This document shows, piece after piece, positions 44,948 to 56,690 of a DNA stretch of 64,000 nucleotides. Position 1 is the stretch's first letter. Each line of letters opens with the position of its first letter. Under the pieces are notes generated by a model. The model was not told where the DNA came from. It searched no databases and saw only the letters and a list, made by a program, of their open reading frames with translations. Source of the DNA: Salvator merianae (lineage: Eukaryota; Chordata; Lepidosauria; Squamata; Teiidae); NCBI GenBank assembly GCA_003586115.2, contig QVOM02000116.1, positions 30,295,062 through 30,359,061 of the forward strand, in the 5' to 3' direction. The position numbers and the translations under genes were made by a program.

Positions 44948-47370
44948 AGGTTATTTTAATTTATTCTGTTCTATACAGTATTATTAGATAAACTTTTTGA
45001 TACAGTGATGAAATGATGAAACATGTAGTTCTTTGATGTGAAAAGCTATTCTTTTGAAGGTCACTGACACTGATTAACTTGATTTAACAGATAGTATATT
45101 AAGAAAGGTTGAAAAGTAAATGGCTTCATAATGGGGGCAGGGAGAACCACTGATATCTGGATGATCTGGACTATTGCACTAAGTAAATCCTTTGTGGACA
45201 TATTTGATTATTTTCTTTCTTCCTTCTTGAGAATTGGCTATTTTTCATAATCTTGCTTCTAACACAGACCTGAGCTGGAGGTGGTTGTCTCCTTGTGCAT
45301 AAGGCTGGTAGAGTTGCTTGGATAATAGTAGGACCTTCTCAGCCTGGTGTTACTGCCAAATGCAAATGAGGATATTTTGCTAGACCAGTTATTTAGTTGG
45401 TTTGACCCCTGTTGTACTCTTGAACGGCAGCCCTGATCAGAAGGGTTTTGATTGAGGAAACTCTGCAACCCTCCTCAGATCTATCTGTTCCATGGGTGTG
45501 CACGACCAGGGCAGGCTGGAAATCTGAGAATGTGAGAATTTTTGAACATGTGAAATGTTCAACTGATCAGAGAGCTGGAGATACTTGGTACAAGATCTAT
45601 GCAATCTTAATCTAATATGCCCTGGAGATATGAGAGTTAGGCTTGTGCTGTGTGTATTATTTAACAGAAATTATTTAATGAAGACAAGCATCATTCCAGA
45701 TTTTCCATTTCGAGAAATCATGTTCTGCTATTATGCTTCCTCAAATGAATAATCTGTGATGCCCTGATTGCTGTTTTGTCTTTAATTCACACCCTTTCCA
45801 CCTTCAAGATGTCCCTTGGTGCAGAATTTAAGTGTGCTGTGAAATTTCTTTAGAGCTTGGGGTAGGATTTTAAAATAAATATATTTTCTGCTGGGTTTTG
45901 ATTTTTTCCAACAGTTTTTTTTTTAATTCCTTCCTATTACTAGATTTGCCTTTCTGTGTTCAGATGACAGAAACTTGCAAAAATTATTGTGGATGGGCAG
46001 GCAAACTCATTCCCATATGAGCTTTAGAAAAACTGTGATGTATTTGTAACAATTAGATGTTGTGATCACTATGAGATAAAATGCTAATAGCACTTCATCT
46101 TTCTACAACCCATGGACTGACCACTTACACAGATCATTAGCACTCTTAATTAGGAAGCGTGCAATGGAGTATGAAGTTAGCATACAAGAACAGATGGGAA
46201 ATTTGGACTTAAAACAATAAAAATAATCTCTTTCAATCATCCAATCAACTAAAAATGTTTAGCTTCTACTCAAGAACCCTATAAAAGTAACTGAAATTAG
46301 CTTTATGTTTTTCAAAATCATCAATATTACATGTGAGGTTTTTGCTATTAAAAACTAAACATTTACTTTACAAATAATTTTCTAGCAGATTCTTAATGAT
46401 GGAATTAGATTTAAAATTTGTACGTTAAGGCCTGGCAAATTCAGGGCAACTTCCTACAGCTTTCTTTCTTTATCTCCCCACCATTATAATATTTCTTGCC
46501 TCCTTCCTTTTGTTTTAAGCTGTGAGACTTTTCGTAGTGATAAAGTGTCATGATGCCAAGTAAGCTGTTGAATTATATGTCAGTTGTAATAGGGAATATA
46601 TATCATAGGTTACTAATACTATCAACTGCAGAGTGAATTCTATCTAGAACAACTGGGGGTTGGGAGAATTTGTGGTAATTTTTCTTGAAATTTCTTTCTC
46701 TTGACTTCTTTCTCTCATCCTTTGAGGGGCACCAGTTCCGAGTTTTGAAAAATTCCTTTAGTGGCCTACATCTTCTATGACAAACCTGCATTAATTAGTG
46801 ACAATATGATGACACATTGAATTCCTGTCTATTCATGTCACTCTGAAATCTGCTATTAAATTTCCTTCTTTTCTTTTTTAAAAACAGTCAGGTCTTTAAG
46901 GAAATAAATGGTGGCAATTCTACAAATTTCTCATATAGATTTCAACCAATTCAAAAATGGGAACTATTCTTATATTATCTGGCAGAGTATTGATTTCCTC
47001 TTCTTCCCACTAAAGGTCAAATTACTCAACAGGTGTGCCACATCAGATGAATTTTAGATTATGCTGTTTTGAAATGCTATGCAATATTAATTTCCAGCTG
47101 CCCATCAGGGTAGAATGTACTCACAATCTACTTGGGTTCATTTGCTTCTTTCTTCAAAGAGCAGAAGCTCATAGATTTGACATTTTATTTCTTCTGGTGG
47201 TCCTATAGTATAGCATATATATCAATTAATATATTGCTGTATATTCCTTAACAAATTATTGTCAAATTCAATTACCAAGTCTTCCTCTTGCTTTCCCTCC
47301 CTCTTATCAACCTGTTACTTTTAATTTCATGCCATGGATGGAAAGGTGCAGGCAGAGACAAATTGGAAGT
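44948..47370. other. No gene recognised
   Basis: The longest repeat-poor stretch (about 2.4 kb), AT-rich, with no open frame over 70 codons. A ggtgtgcacgacc at 45495 recalls the hAT terminus at 59907 but is isolated. If conserved non-coding elements exist in the window, this stretch is a reasonable place to look. Confidence 0.5.
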
Positions 47371-47377
47371 AAGGAAG

Positions 47378-47457
<80 letters not shown>

Positions 47458-47548
47458 AGGGAAAAAGGAAAGAAAGAAGGAAAGAAAGAAGGAAAGAGAA
47501 AGAAGGAAAGAAAAAAGGAAAGAAGGAAAGAAGGAAGAAAGAAAGAAA

Positions 47549-47642
<94 letters not shown>

Positions 47643-47646
47643 AAAG
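47371..47646. repeat. 276-bp polypurine tract, (GAAA)n/(GGAA)n/(GA)n
   Basis: Only A and G for about 276 bases on the plus strand. It has a GAGA block at ~47394-47420, mixed GGAAA/GAAGG units to ~47545 and a cleaner (GAAA)n run to 47644. All three plus-strand frames read as K/R/E-rich peptides, which explains the long frames here. Confidence 0.97.
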
Positions 47647-48388
47647 GGCTCTGCTGTCTGGGTTAGAAATGGGCTTGCTTAGATGTCTGAGATGCTACAT
47701 TAATCTTTTGCCAATACGGTAAAGAAAAGGTGGATCCTCATGGTTCTCAGGTGATAGGCTAGGAAAAAGAATGCAAATTATCATTTTCACAATGACATTA
47801 TGTCACAGATAATGGTTAGAGTAAAACTATTGTTCCTCTGTAGTTTCCAATTTCATCTAACTGTATTTATGAAATATCTTTCTTTGTCTTTATTCTATTT
47901 TGACTTCATGTTTTGGTAGCAGACTGTGAAAGTATGTCATTCTTTGTTCAACTTCCAGATATTGTGATATTTTATCAGTAAGGTCTGTGAAGGGGTTAGA
48001 TTCCCCCCCCTTCCTATCCAAAGGGCAGCAGTGTGTTGTGATTATTATTTTCCTTTTGGGATAGATGAATTTCAGCTGATTAAGAATTTATTGCAAACTC
48101 TAGAGTCAATGCAATCTCCTGTGAGCACTTTCTATTCTACCTACATACATTATCAATGGATCTTGAATAGTGAACACCACATTCCATTTTAAATCAGAAA
48201 GCCAGAGGCCATTTTTAAGCTAGCAGGTGAAGGCTTAGAGGGGCAGTCTCATTGAGGACAGAAAATATTAAATTTTAGAGAGTGCTGTGTTGATAATGTA
48301 AGCATTTTAAAGAGGTTTTGAATCTTGCATTGTCAGGGAACAGTGAATAAATCAGTTCAGTAATATTAGTGGTTGATTTTTTAACTGA
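47647..48388. other. No gene recognised
   Basis: AT-rich DNA. Nothing supported. Confidence 0.5.
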
Positions 48389-48785
48389 GGCTGTGTTCAG
48401 ACATCTTTCCCTCAAGATGTCATGGGAGGGATCAGCACTGGTGTGCCCCCACAGTCTGTGAAGGCCCTTTACATGGCTGTTCCCAGAATCAGCTTAAGGG
48501 GACTGGTGCCTGCATTGTATGGCTGAGTTTTTGACCCTCCTCGACATCCAGTAATGTCACACAGGAAATCCCCCTAAATTCAGCTTGCAGAGGCTACCTG
48601 CTGCTGCGAGCCAAATCAAAGGGACATGGTGCTATTGAAGCAGGAAGATCTCACTGTCCCCTCAGGGCACCCTGTCTATGCTTCAGGGTGACTTTGGAAA
48701 TTCAGGATGGAAGGATGTATAACCCCACTGGGTGCTTCTTCCTGTAACCTTGAATGGAACCTCTGAGGACGTCTGCATATATCTG
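48389..48785. mobile_element. Possible MITE beginning ggctgtgttcagacatc
   Basis: The start ggctgtgttcagacatctt is a common reptilian DNA-transposon terminus in my memory. Part of its interior (gggtgcttcttcctgtaa, cttgaatgg) recurs at 49353-49515 (gggtgcttcttcctcatt, tcttgaagcc) along with gatcagacatgcc. The right end is only loosely inverse (gaggacgtctgcat). Class and borders uncertain. Confidence 0.45.
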
Positions 48786-50904
48786 TGGACTGAATATCTT
48801 TCAGATTAAATTACCAGATAAAATTGTTGAGATGATTGCAGTTGTTTCCAGACTTATCTCATTTTTATTTCATTTTAGGGCCTGTGATGCCCAACTTGTG
48901 ATTCCCAGATGGTCTTCTGAATGAGCAACGAGCTCATCTAGTCCTTTTCATCTTCAGAAATGCAATAGATTCACTGTTTTATTTAGTTGTTAAGCTTTTG
49001 GCCTTTTAAAATGCTGGTGATTATGATGATAATTCTGAGGATTTCTTTATTTCATTGTATTTCTAACCCCGTTTTCGCTCAATAATAATATTCATTGATG
49101 ATGATGATAAGAATAACTTGATTATATCAAGAAAAGTCAAGAGCCTTTACTCTTGCAAACTAACAAAGAACAACTACTAAATACAAAAATGACAAATATA
49201 AGAAGGAAACTATACAGAATTGAATACATAATTAGAAAAGTAAAGCATTACATGGCCAGTACATACATGATATTGAAGGAAAGGCAGACAAAAAGTAAGG
49301 TGAAACTATAGACCACTTAATCAGTAGATGCAGTAAAATTGTTCTAACTTAAGAGTGTGATCAGACATGCCTACTGATGTCCCTTCTGGGTGAACTAGAG
49401 ACTGTAAGGACAGACATTTTCTTCCTAAATTTGCCTTATCCCATCTTGAAGCCTGGGGATGGGTGCTTCTTCCTCATTTGGGGTAGCGTAATGCTGAGGG
49501 TGGCTCTTTCTTTTAGTTGGATTGGATGGGGAGCTATGTAGGCACAGAGGTGGAAAATGTAGCCAATCACAGTGTATTAAATGGCTGCTATGGATAATTG
49601 ACCAATCAGGTCTACAGAAAGCCAGGGAGACAAATGGCCCATCAGAGGTGGGGGCAAAGTGTCAAGCTGTGGTGGCAGTGGCAGAAGAAGAGGAGTGCAC
49701 CTGCAGCCAGTGCTGAACAGGAAATGCCCAAACCTGCTTCCAAGGGGCTCTGGGGAAGCCCTGGTCCTGGCACCTCCTTCTTATGTGGCTTTGCTGCTGG
49801 GCTTCAGTTTAGCTCTGACAGGGATGGGCTGACAACATCCTGACTATGTCCATGACACTTTACAGTGGCTGGAAGAAAGTCCATCCTCCCAGAGAAGAAC
49901 CACACTAGCTTGACAATATCTGACATGGTCTGACAGCAAAGGAGGATGTAGTGGGTGGGTTGAAAGGCTGTGTGACTGGTGGCTGGCTTCTCTAGTGATA
50001 CTTGGCTAAACCCGCGTCTCTTTATGGCTGTCTGATGCTGGATAGCCCCCGACAGGCCTGCTTGCCTACAGAGCCCTGGCATTAGTGATGCAATCTCAAT
50101 CAGGGTTAGCTGCTGCCACCATCACCTCTGGAATGCCACTCCTATGCCCAGAGGCAGAGAAGAAGCAATCTGGCGCAGGCTGGAGTGAACATGGCAGGGG
50201 CAAGGCACAAGCTAAGCTACTGCTGCTGCTGCTCAGCCAACTCAGACTTTTGGCACCCTGCTGAATCTTGTGCCCAAAGGCTGTGGTCTTCCAGGCTTGC
50301 TATTGGGGCTAGCCCTGCAACTCATAGGATTTGGTTTTGAGATCCTTTACCATCCTCAGTCACACAACTATATTCAGGGCAGGGCAGGACAAAACAAATG
50401 CTAGAATATTTTGTATTCACTACCACAGGGTCATCAACCAGAAGAGAAAAATACAGCCCCGAGGGTTTTCCTCTGCTTTTCTTTCATTCTTTCTTTAAAA
50501 AACTTGTAAATCATGAAGTATTCTCCTTCTCCTTTGTTTTGAAAGAATAATTTTGAAGGAGTAGCAATGAATCAACGTCTCTGGGCTGAGGACTGGCAAA
50601 GGCCATGACATGTTTGCATATTTAAGGTTCTGTTGCAATGCTGAAAATTAAACCAGGTCCATTAAAATAACCATTAACCTTTCAAAATGTCTTGCGAAAT
50701 TCAGCCCCAGGAAAAGAGAGGGGAGGGGAAGGAGCTGACAGAAAGGGCAGTAAAAAGTCAGAAGAAGCTTCTGTTAAATACAAAGACTGGGATGATCTGT
50801 ATTTCTCCTACCAGGCTGAGACAAGCAAGCTTGCACATTGAAGTACATCACTAGTTCACCGTGATGTTATTGCTACTGAAAACATGTGCTTTGATTTTTA
50901 TTGT
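48786..50904. other. No gene recognised
   Basis: Includes a diverged piece of the preceding repeat at 49353-49515, short gatgatgat runs near 49098, and a GC-richer part at 49520-50300. Frames here (64-92 codons) show no motif. Confidence 0.45.
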
Positions 50905-51560
50905 TAGTTTTTTTAATTTGAAAAGAGGTGAGTGAAAGGGGACATGATGGAACTGTGCAAAATTTTGCACAATATAAACAAAGTGGCAGTGGTGGCTCAT
51001 AGTTTTAAGCACAGGTGATCACAGGCATGGACCAGGTGATTGCTGGCAGCAAAAAACACATGCTGCCCCCTGGGCAGATCTGATATCAACACGCAAAGGA
51101 AAAGTATACCCCCCTGTGGACAGTGATCACCCGCCCCGTGCCTGCCATCACCTGCCTTAAAGCGATGATCTGCTGTTGCAGAGTGGATAGGGAGATGAAC
51201 AGGACTGTACTCCCAAAATGCTAGAATCAGGAATTACCTAGTGAAACTGAATGTTGGAGGAATCAGAACAGACAAAATGATTTCTTTTATCCAACACATA
51301 GTTACATTTTGGAATTTGCTACTACTGGATGTGGTGTTGACCACTAGCTTGCATAACTTCAAAAAAAGATTTGAACTCAAATCTTGGAATTCGGAGCTAT
51401 CATGGCTATTAGTCCTGATGGCAGTGCAACTGCCTCTAGTAGTGGCATTCCTTTGAAGGCCAGCTGCTGGGAGACTGTGAGCAGGGCAAACTGCGTGCTC
51501 ATATTCCTGCTAGTCTACTTTCTTCTGCAGCTGGTTGTTCACTATGAGAACGGTGTTCTT
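50905..51560 (+). mobile_element. CR1 LINE 3' region, split by a MITE
   Basis: Left part: gaaaagaggtgagtgaaagg, ggacatgatgg, then gtgcaaaattttgca, the CR1 ggggacatgatagaggt...aaaat.atgca segment. After the MITE at 50987-51178 the CR1 resumes: gtggatagggagatgaacag, aatgctagaatcagg, gaaactgaatgttggaggaa, caaaatgatttcttttatcc and so on to tgctgggagactgtgagcag. A clear single CR1 copy with an insertion. Confidence 0.87.
50987..51178. mobile_element. Family H palindromic hAT-type MITE inside CR1
   Basis: Starts cagtggtggctcatagtttt and ends aaagcgatgatctgctgttg. Flanking 8-mers are caaagtgg (50979-50986) and cagagtgg (51179-51186), 7 of 8 identical. The surrounding CR1 reads straight through when the element and one 8-mer are removed. 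More diverged than the other two copies. Confidence 0.87.
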
Positions 51561-51689
51561 AGTTTTAAAGAATTCCTGTACCTTCCAAATATGGTGATGC
51601 ATGTGTAGCTCTGTTGGTGGGCACCATAGAGTTGGGTACACCTCCGGGTTGACTACATGGGCACCTTCATGGGCAACTGTGAGCAGTTT

Positions 51690-51807
51690 TGTTGGCAGAG
51701 ACACATAAATGATTTCCCATTGCCTGCTTCTGGAGAGAGGCTGGGGATTGAACATTCTGTCTTCTACTTTCCAAACAGTTTGCTCTATCACTGAGCAATA
51801 AGGCAGC
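51690..51807 (-). mobile_element. tRNA-derived SINE head (tRNA-Ala-like)
   Basis: In reverse it reads gccttattgctcagtgatag then agcaaactg (box A region) and gttcaatccccagcctc (box B), spaced as in a tRNA. This matches the squamate SINE that starts ggccatagctcagtggtagagc. The downstream body fades below 51690. Confidence 0.72.
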
Positions 51808-51899
51808 ATGGAGGTGCTTTATTCAGGGAAAGGTTCAAAGGTGCATACAGATAGGAGTGCTTGGACAATAGGAGGTGCTTCCATTTGATCTGTGTGGGG

Positions 51900-52258
51900 T
51901 AGGGTTGAGCATGAATGAGCTCATTATGCTGTCTGAAGCATACAAACTCATATAGCAAGACCAAGTTTACAAGCCCAGTCCACTATGAAGGTGAGGGACA
52001 GGTGAGTGCTTACCAAGATGAAAAATAAAACTCACCTTTCTCCATAACCTTCTCCAGTCTTCCTGTTTCCCTGCTCAGCAGGCTTTGAAGCTGGAAGGGG
52101 TCAGGGCTGCACACACTCCTCCGATAAGATTACAGCGGGGCCTATTGTGATCCTGTGGTTGCTGGGCCTTTGTGCGGCCCCTGCCAGGCCTGAACCTGGC
52201 TCTTTGATGGGCTCATAAGCAGCAAACAACATAACAAGCTCATTTGTACATATTCCTA
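51900..52258. mobile_element. Possible hAT-type MITE
   Basis: Left tagggttgagcatgaatgag and right aagctcatttgtacatattc-cta are roughly inverted and resemble hAT ends of the taggg-tgtgcacga type. The flanks do not give an 8-bp duplication, so the boundaries are tentative. Confidence 0.42.
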
Positions 52259-53497
52259 CCAGTTTCATTTACTGGGCAAAGAATGGGAGATTTTGTCCGT
52301 ACTAGGTTTCTCTTTTGGAACTGCTTGAACAATTGTTCCCTATATTGCAAAAGTTGAAATGTGAAAAAATTGCAAAGCAGATCCAAGTTGGCCTGAAGTT
52401 TGTACAAGAGTTGCACAAATCACAGGGGTGTGCCCTTAGGCACATAGCATAGTGGTGACCCCAAATGGGCTCTGCACACCTTCCTCTACCCTATGAATTA
52501 TGCAGGAGATGTGCAATAATTACTCACAAGCAGCCTTTTTATTTAAACAAAATCTTAGATACAGTGATGGGTTTGCAAATAGAGCTTATGGCCAGCCAAT
52601 CCACTATCTGTTCAGTAACAGAACATTCTTAAATCAAGTTTAGCAGAAACTTTTAACTATGAATCTGGCAGCTGACATTGGCTTCTATCACATTTGGTTT
52701 AACAATTTTTAAGGTTCATCTCCATCATTCACCTTCACTAATGCTGGCCTTTATTATTATTATTTTTAAAAAATGTGGCCTCCTTGATGGCTTCTATTAC
52801 CCTTACAATTACAGAAGAACCCTTTATTTTATGGGAAAATTGTTCAGCTTTTGGTCACAAGGATCAATAGCTGAAAATGAACTTATCTATGGTGGTGTAT
52901 TATGAAAGGGAAAGGATTTTAGAATAGAAATAATAGATGAAAATCTCCAGTTCTGTGATTTGCATTTCCAGAATAAATTCATCTGCCTTATCAAGTACTT
53001 ATTCCTGCAGAAAGATAGGAGTTCATGCTCCACTCTGGTAGATCATTTAAAATATTTAAAATTGCACATGGGGATGCAAAGTGCATGTCTAAAAGTAAAA
53101 AATGTTGGCTGTTCAAATATGGAAGTGATTGCCTGGGGTTGCACTAAATCTCTCCTTGTCATCATTCAGCACTGTCATCGTCGGCATCAACATGACAAAA
53201 GAGTCAGAACGCAGATCTAGCAACTGACTGCATTTGCCTCAATAGACCTGCCCTAGTTTAATGAAAAGAGGAACAGCCGTTCCATGCTAAGTATCACTTT
53301 TGCAACGTTTGGCAAGAAAACTAACACTAACTTCAATTACTGCTTTCACTTTCCTACCATTAGTGATCCTTTGTGCCATTAACTGAAGTGTTTTCCTGTG
53401 GACGAAGAGTAGTTTTATTTGGGTTAACTACATATACATTAAAGATAGCTACAAAAGACAAAATGTAGCAAAGGAAAAACATGTGTGTATATATGTA
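52259..53497. other. No gene recognised
   Basis: AT-rich, with 75- and 86-codon plus-strand frames (52678-52905, 52960-53220) lacking motifs. Ends in a tatttattta run that belongs to the next LINE tail. Confidence 0.5.
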
Positions 53498-53800
53498 TGT
53501 ATTTATTTATTTAGATTTTCTTATCACTCATTATTGCAATCTCAGAGTGGTCTGCAACAAGATAAACAATAAAACAAACAATTAAAATGCAGTAAAAAAA
53601 ACATGGACATGCCATCCTCCAGAGCAGAATTAGATACCAAATGCCTGTGTAAACAGAAATGTTTGTGAAATGTTTGTGGACCAGGTGTGATGAAGGTCGG
53701 AACTACTTTCTGAAAATACAGCGGGTTTCTTTTTCGATAATCACAAAGACGTGGGACTCCTTTCACTGAAAAGTCTGTAGTGAGCTCCATTAAAGGTTAA
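53498..53800 (-). mobile_element. LINE-like 3' region (same kind as 1145-1260)
   Basis: A tail in reverse (tatttatttatttagatttt, cttatcactc), then caagataaacaataaaac, ccaaatgcctgtgtaaacag and gtgaaggtcgga-like text. The order matches a repeat common in squamates whose further part appears at 1145-1260. Confidence 0.5.
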
Positions 53801-53887
53801 GATCACGGAAATCGGCCAACTTGTGATATGGATGGGTTATTGGACAAATGGCTTCTAGTGCAGAAAACAAGTACTTGCTGCTATTAA

Positions 53888-53965
53888 GTGGAAAATGATA
53901 AATAAGACCTTTGGGTATTGTGGGATAGAAATATAAACAGGTAAGCAAGCAAATAAATCTTGCTC
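53888..53965 (+). mobile_element. L2-type LINE 3' tail fragment
   Basis: aagacctttgggtattgtgg, gatagaaatataaacaggta and a caagcaaataaat end match the tail seen at 25290-25372. Confidence 0.58.
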
Positions 53966-54649
53966 CCTAAGTCAAAGGACAAGATGGCTCCATTCTTTGT
54001 CTGATTGGGCTGACAGTTGAATCGTAATTCAATGCTGCCAGCACTCCTGACAGGCTTGTGGTACAAATTGCTCTGATTTTCAATAACGACTAAAGCTAGT
54101 AGACTCAGACTATGGGTCTCCAATTACCCCACAAGGTGGCTTGTTAAAAGGGTGCAGGAGGGGCACCTGTGGTCACCACTGAAAAAATGCCTCCTCCATC
54201 TCTGCTTCCGAGTGAGGAGGTATCTTCTCATTAGTGAATGAAAGGGTTCAAAAGTACATGTTGCAACAATGACGCTTCTGCCATGATTGTACCCAGAAAT
54301 GGAACAATGTGATTTCAGTGGTCCCTCCTTTTCTAAGTGGAAGCGTCACTTTACGAAAGCGTTGCCTCAAGATTGTCCTGAAACAGTTGACTTCCTTCGC
54401 CAAATGAATGGGCCAGCCCTTTGGATAACACAAAACCATGTCTTTTCTACCTGCTGAAGAATTCCACCTTAGTTTGAATGTGTTTCAGACCTTTGGATCA
54501 CACTGCTATTGAATAACTTACATTACAAAATGGGACCGGTCTAGAAGAATGCTGGATACATATCAAGAAAAAAAGGGGGAAATTTTATGGAAAGAAAAGC
54601 ACATAATAACATATTTAGTGCTTTGGCATAAAAATCACAAGTTGGTTAG
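53966..54649. other. No gene recognised
   Basis: Ordinary DNA. The frame starting at 54549 (+) continues into the CR1 fragment and is not a gene. Confidence 0.5.
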
Positions 54650-54878
54650 ACAAATTCATAGAGGACAGGTATATCAATGGTTACTAGAATCGATGCCTAA
54701 GTACTACCTCCAGGTTGGAGAGACAGGCAGGAGGCCTCTAAGGGCCATTTGCAAGGAGTCAAGAGGAAGTGGGGTTTTCACCTTCATCTTCTATTTGAGA
54801 ATGCCCAGAGACAAATGGTGGGGCACTGTATGAGACAGGATGCTGGACTAGATGGCAGGGCTCCTCTTATGTTCTTAT
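54650..54878 (+). mobile_element. CR1 LINE 3' end
   Basis: ttagacaaattcatagagga and tatcaatggttactagaat, later ggatgctggactagatggca and the terminal ctcctcttatgttcttat. Orientation is opposite to the copy at 36580-36862. The middle is diverged. Confidence 0.88.
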
Positions 54879-56284
54879 ATAGTTTTATTGCTGAGCTATA
54901 AACTGGGGGAAAATTTGCTCAGTAAGTTACCAAAAGTCACATAGTAGATAAATATATTGCTAGCAAGTCCTTGAGTCACTAATGGGACACATAGTCCTAC
55001 TGTGCTGTGAAGGCAAAAGTATTTAGCTAGACAGCATTTGGAGAAAGAAAGTGTTGGTTGCTTATACAGTCAAGCAGAATGGCGTCTGTGTACCAATGAC
55101 TGAGAAAAGGGGTGTGAGGGGACAAAAGGGCTGAGGTGAGTGGAGGCTTTGGTGGTGACTTGTCCAACTTCCATCTCAAGCTTTAATATAGGTTAAAAAA
55201 AAGGGCACTTCTGATTGAGGAATGATAGAAACTATGAAGGGGGAGAGGTATGGCTTTATTTTATTTTGGTTTTTTGACTCTCTCATTCATAGGCACCAAG
55301 CATCTAAGTAATTCCTTGGAATTGGAAATGTCCCCTGCTGCAGGCCTCCAACTATTCTGTCTTCCTTGGTAGCATCCACTCTTGAAGGCATCCAACCTTA
55401 CTTTTCTTTCTATGGCTTCTAGGACAAGGGGTCAGGCTCTTTCACAGGCAGTGTCAGTTGCTACCCTGCAGAGCATATGGAAATTTCAGTGGAAGTTGAA
55501 AAAGGCACCAGATTGTTAGCAGGCTTTGACATTCGTCAGTGATATCACCGGGGCTGTTGCCACAGGCAGCATTCAGATGGCAGTGAAGTAGGCTATCTGA
55601 GGGGTGGGAGGCACAGAATCTGTTGCACAGGTGGGAAGTAGGCCAATCATATGGCTGGTGCCTCTTGGCCTTTGAAATCCTCACAGATACAAAGGTTCTG
55701 CAGATGTGAGTTTTCCATTTGTTTTGCTTAGCATTAGGCTGGACATTGCCTTGAAAGTCAGCCATTTTGTTGTGATGTTAAGTTAGCAGAGGTGAAAATC
55801 ACCCAGTAATTCAGCTCTTCCCTCCACTGTCACTCAGTTTACCAGTGCATGAGGTGAACTTGCTGCTTATCTGTCGTTGGAGTGATTTATCCCTCCCTAC
55901 AGCTAGGGTGGCTCTAAGCGAAGATCCCTTGACACTGGAGCAGCTTGTTGGCTGGCTGCATTTGGGCCTGTTTGCTCACTGAGACATGGAGGCACTCAAG
56001 GAACACTCCTTATTGCCTGTATGGATTCAGTCATATTCTCAACGTCAGGGAGACTCCTCCTTATTCAGCTGAGGGAGCAGAGCTGATGCATAACCACAGA
56101 GAATCTCTTCTCTGAAGGACAGTGATGTGACCTTATGGCATCGTCAAGAGTTGTGCAGAATTCTATGTTGAAAGAAGGTCAGCATGGAAGCCTTTGGGGA
56201 ACTTATTGCAAAATTGTCCTTATGGCTTTTGGGTGGATTCTTGGGCAACTTTTTCACAGTCCCTGAGGAGTCTGTTAGCTGCCT
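54879..56284. other. No gene recognised
   Basis: About 1.4 kb. The 103-codon minus-strand frame (55454-55765) has no motif. Nothing else. Confidence 0.5.
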
Positions 56285-56690
56285 CTAAAGACCTTCTGGG
56301 GTCTGCTCTGTCTCCACACCAGCAGCTGCTTTCTGTTGTGAAAATGGCACTGGGAGTACGCTAGTGAAAGACTGCTTAAAGTGGTCTTGTAAGCACTGCC
56401 TGTGGTGGATCCAGCCAGGTGGTGCATGGACCTTGGTGTCCCAGAAGTGCCCTGTTTTTGGTGTGCTGAAGTAATCCACTTGACCTGCAACTTTGGAAGA
56501 AGGGAAACTTTCATTCCTGGCCTCTGGATTTAGGCTGGGATGAGTCCATGGCAGATTGGACAGTCCCTGGCCCATGCCACCATCCTCTGCTCTGGTCTTG
56601 GCCCTGGTTGAGCATTCTGGGCCAATACTGGCCTCTGCATCATGCACCAATGCATGCATTGTGGAAGCAGCTGGACACTTCCAAATCTCA
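56285..56690 (-). mobile_element. Family D interspersed repeat
   Basis: Read in reverse: gaggccaggaatgaaagttt, aaagttgcaggtcaagtgga, accactttaagcagtctttc and cagaccccagaaggtcttta match the copies at 16970-17480 and 58830-59290. One end carries a palindrome around tgcatcatgcaccaatgcat-gca (about 56635). The 124-codon minus-strand frame lies wholly in the repeat. Confidence 0.6.

Noticed and set aside
45490..45510. Isolated hAT-like terminus (gggtgtgcacgacc)
   Set aside because: No partner inverted end or 8-bp duplication nearby.
47288..47722. 144- and 117-codon K/R/E-rich open frames
   Set aside because: Produced by a pure purine microsatellite that lacks stops in these frames.
51742..51795. 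Possible tRNA gene
   Set aside because: Box A and B are recognisable but the cloverleaf is not complete and the flanks match a SINE body.
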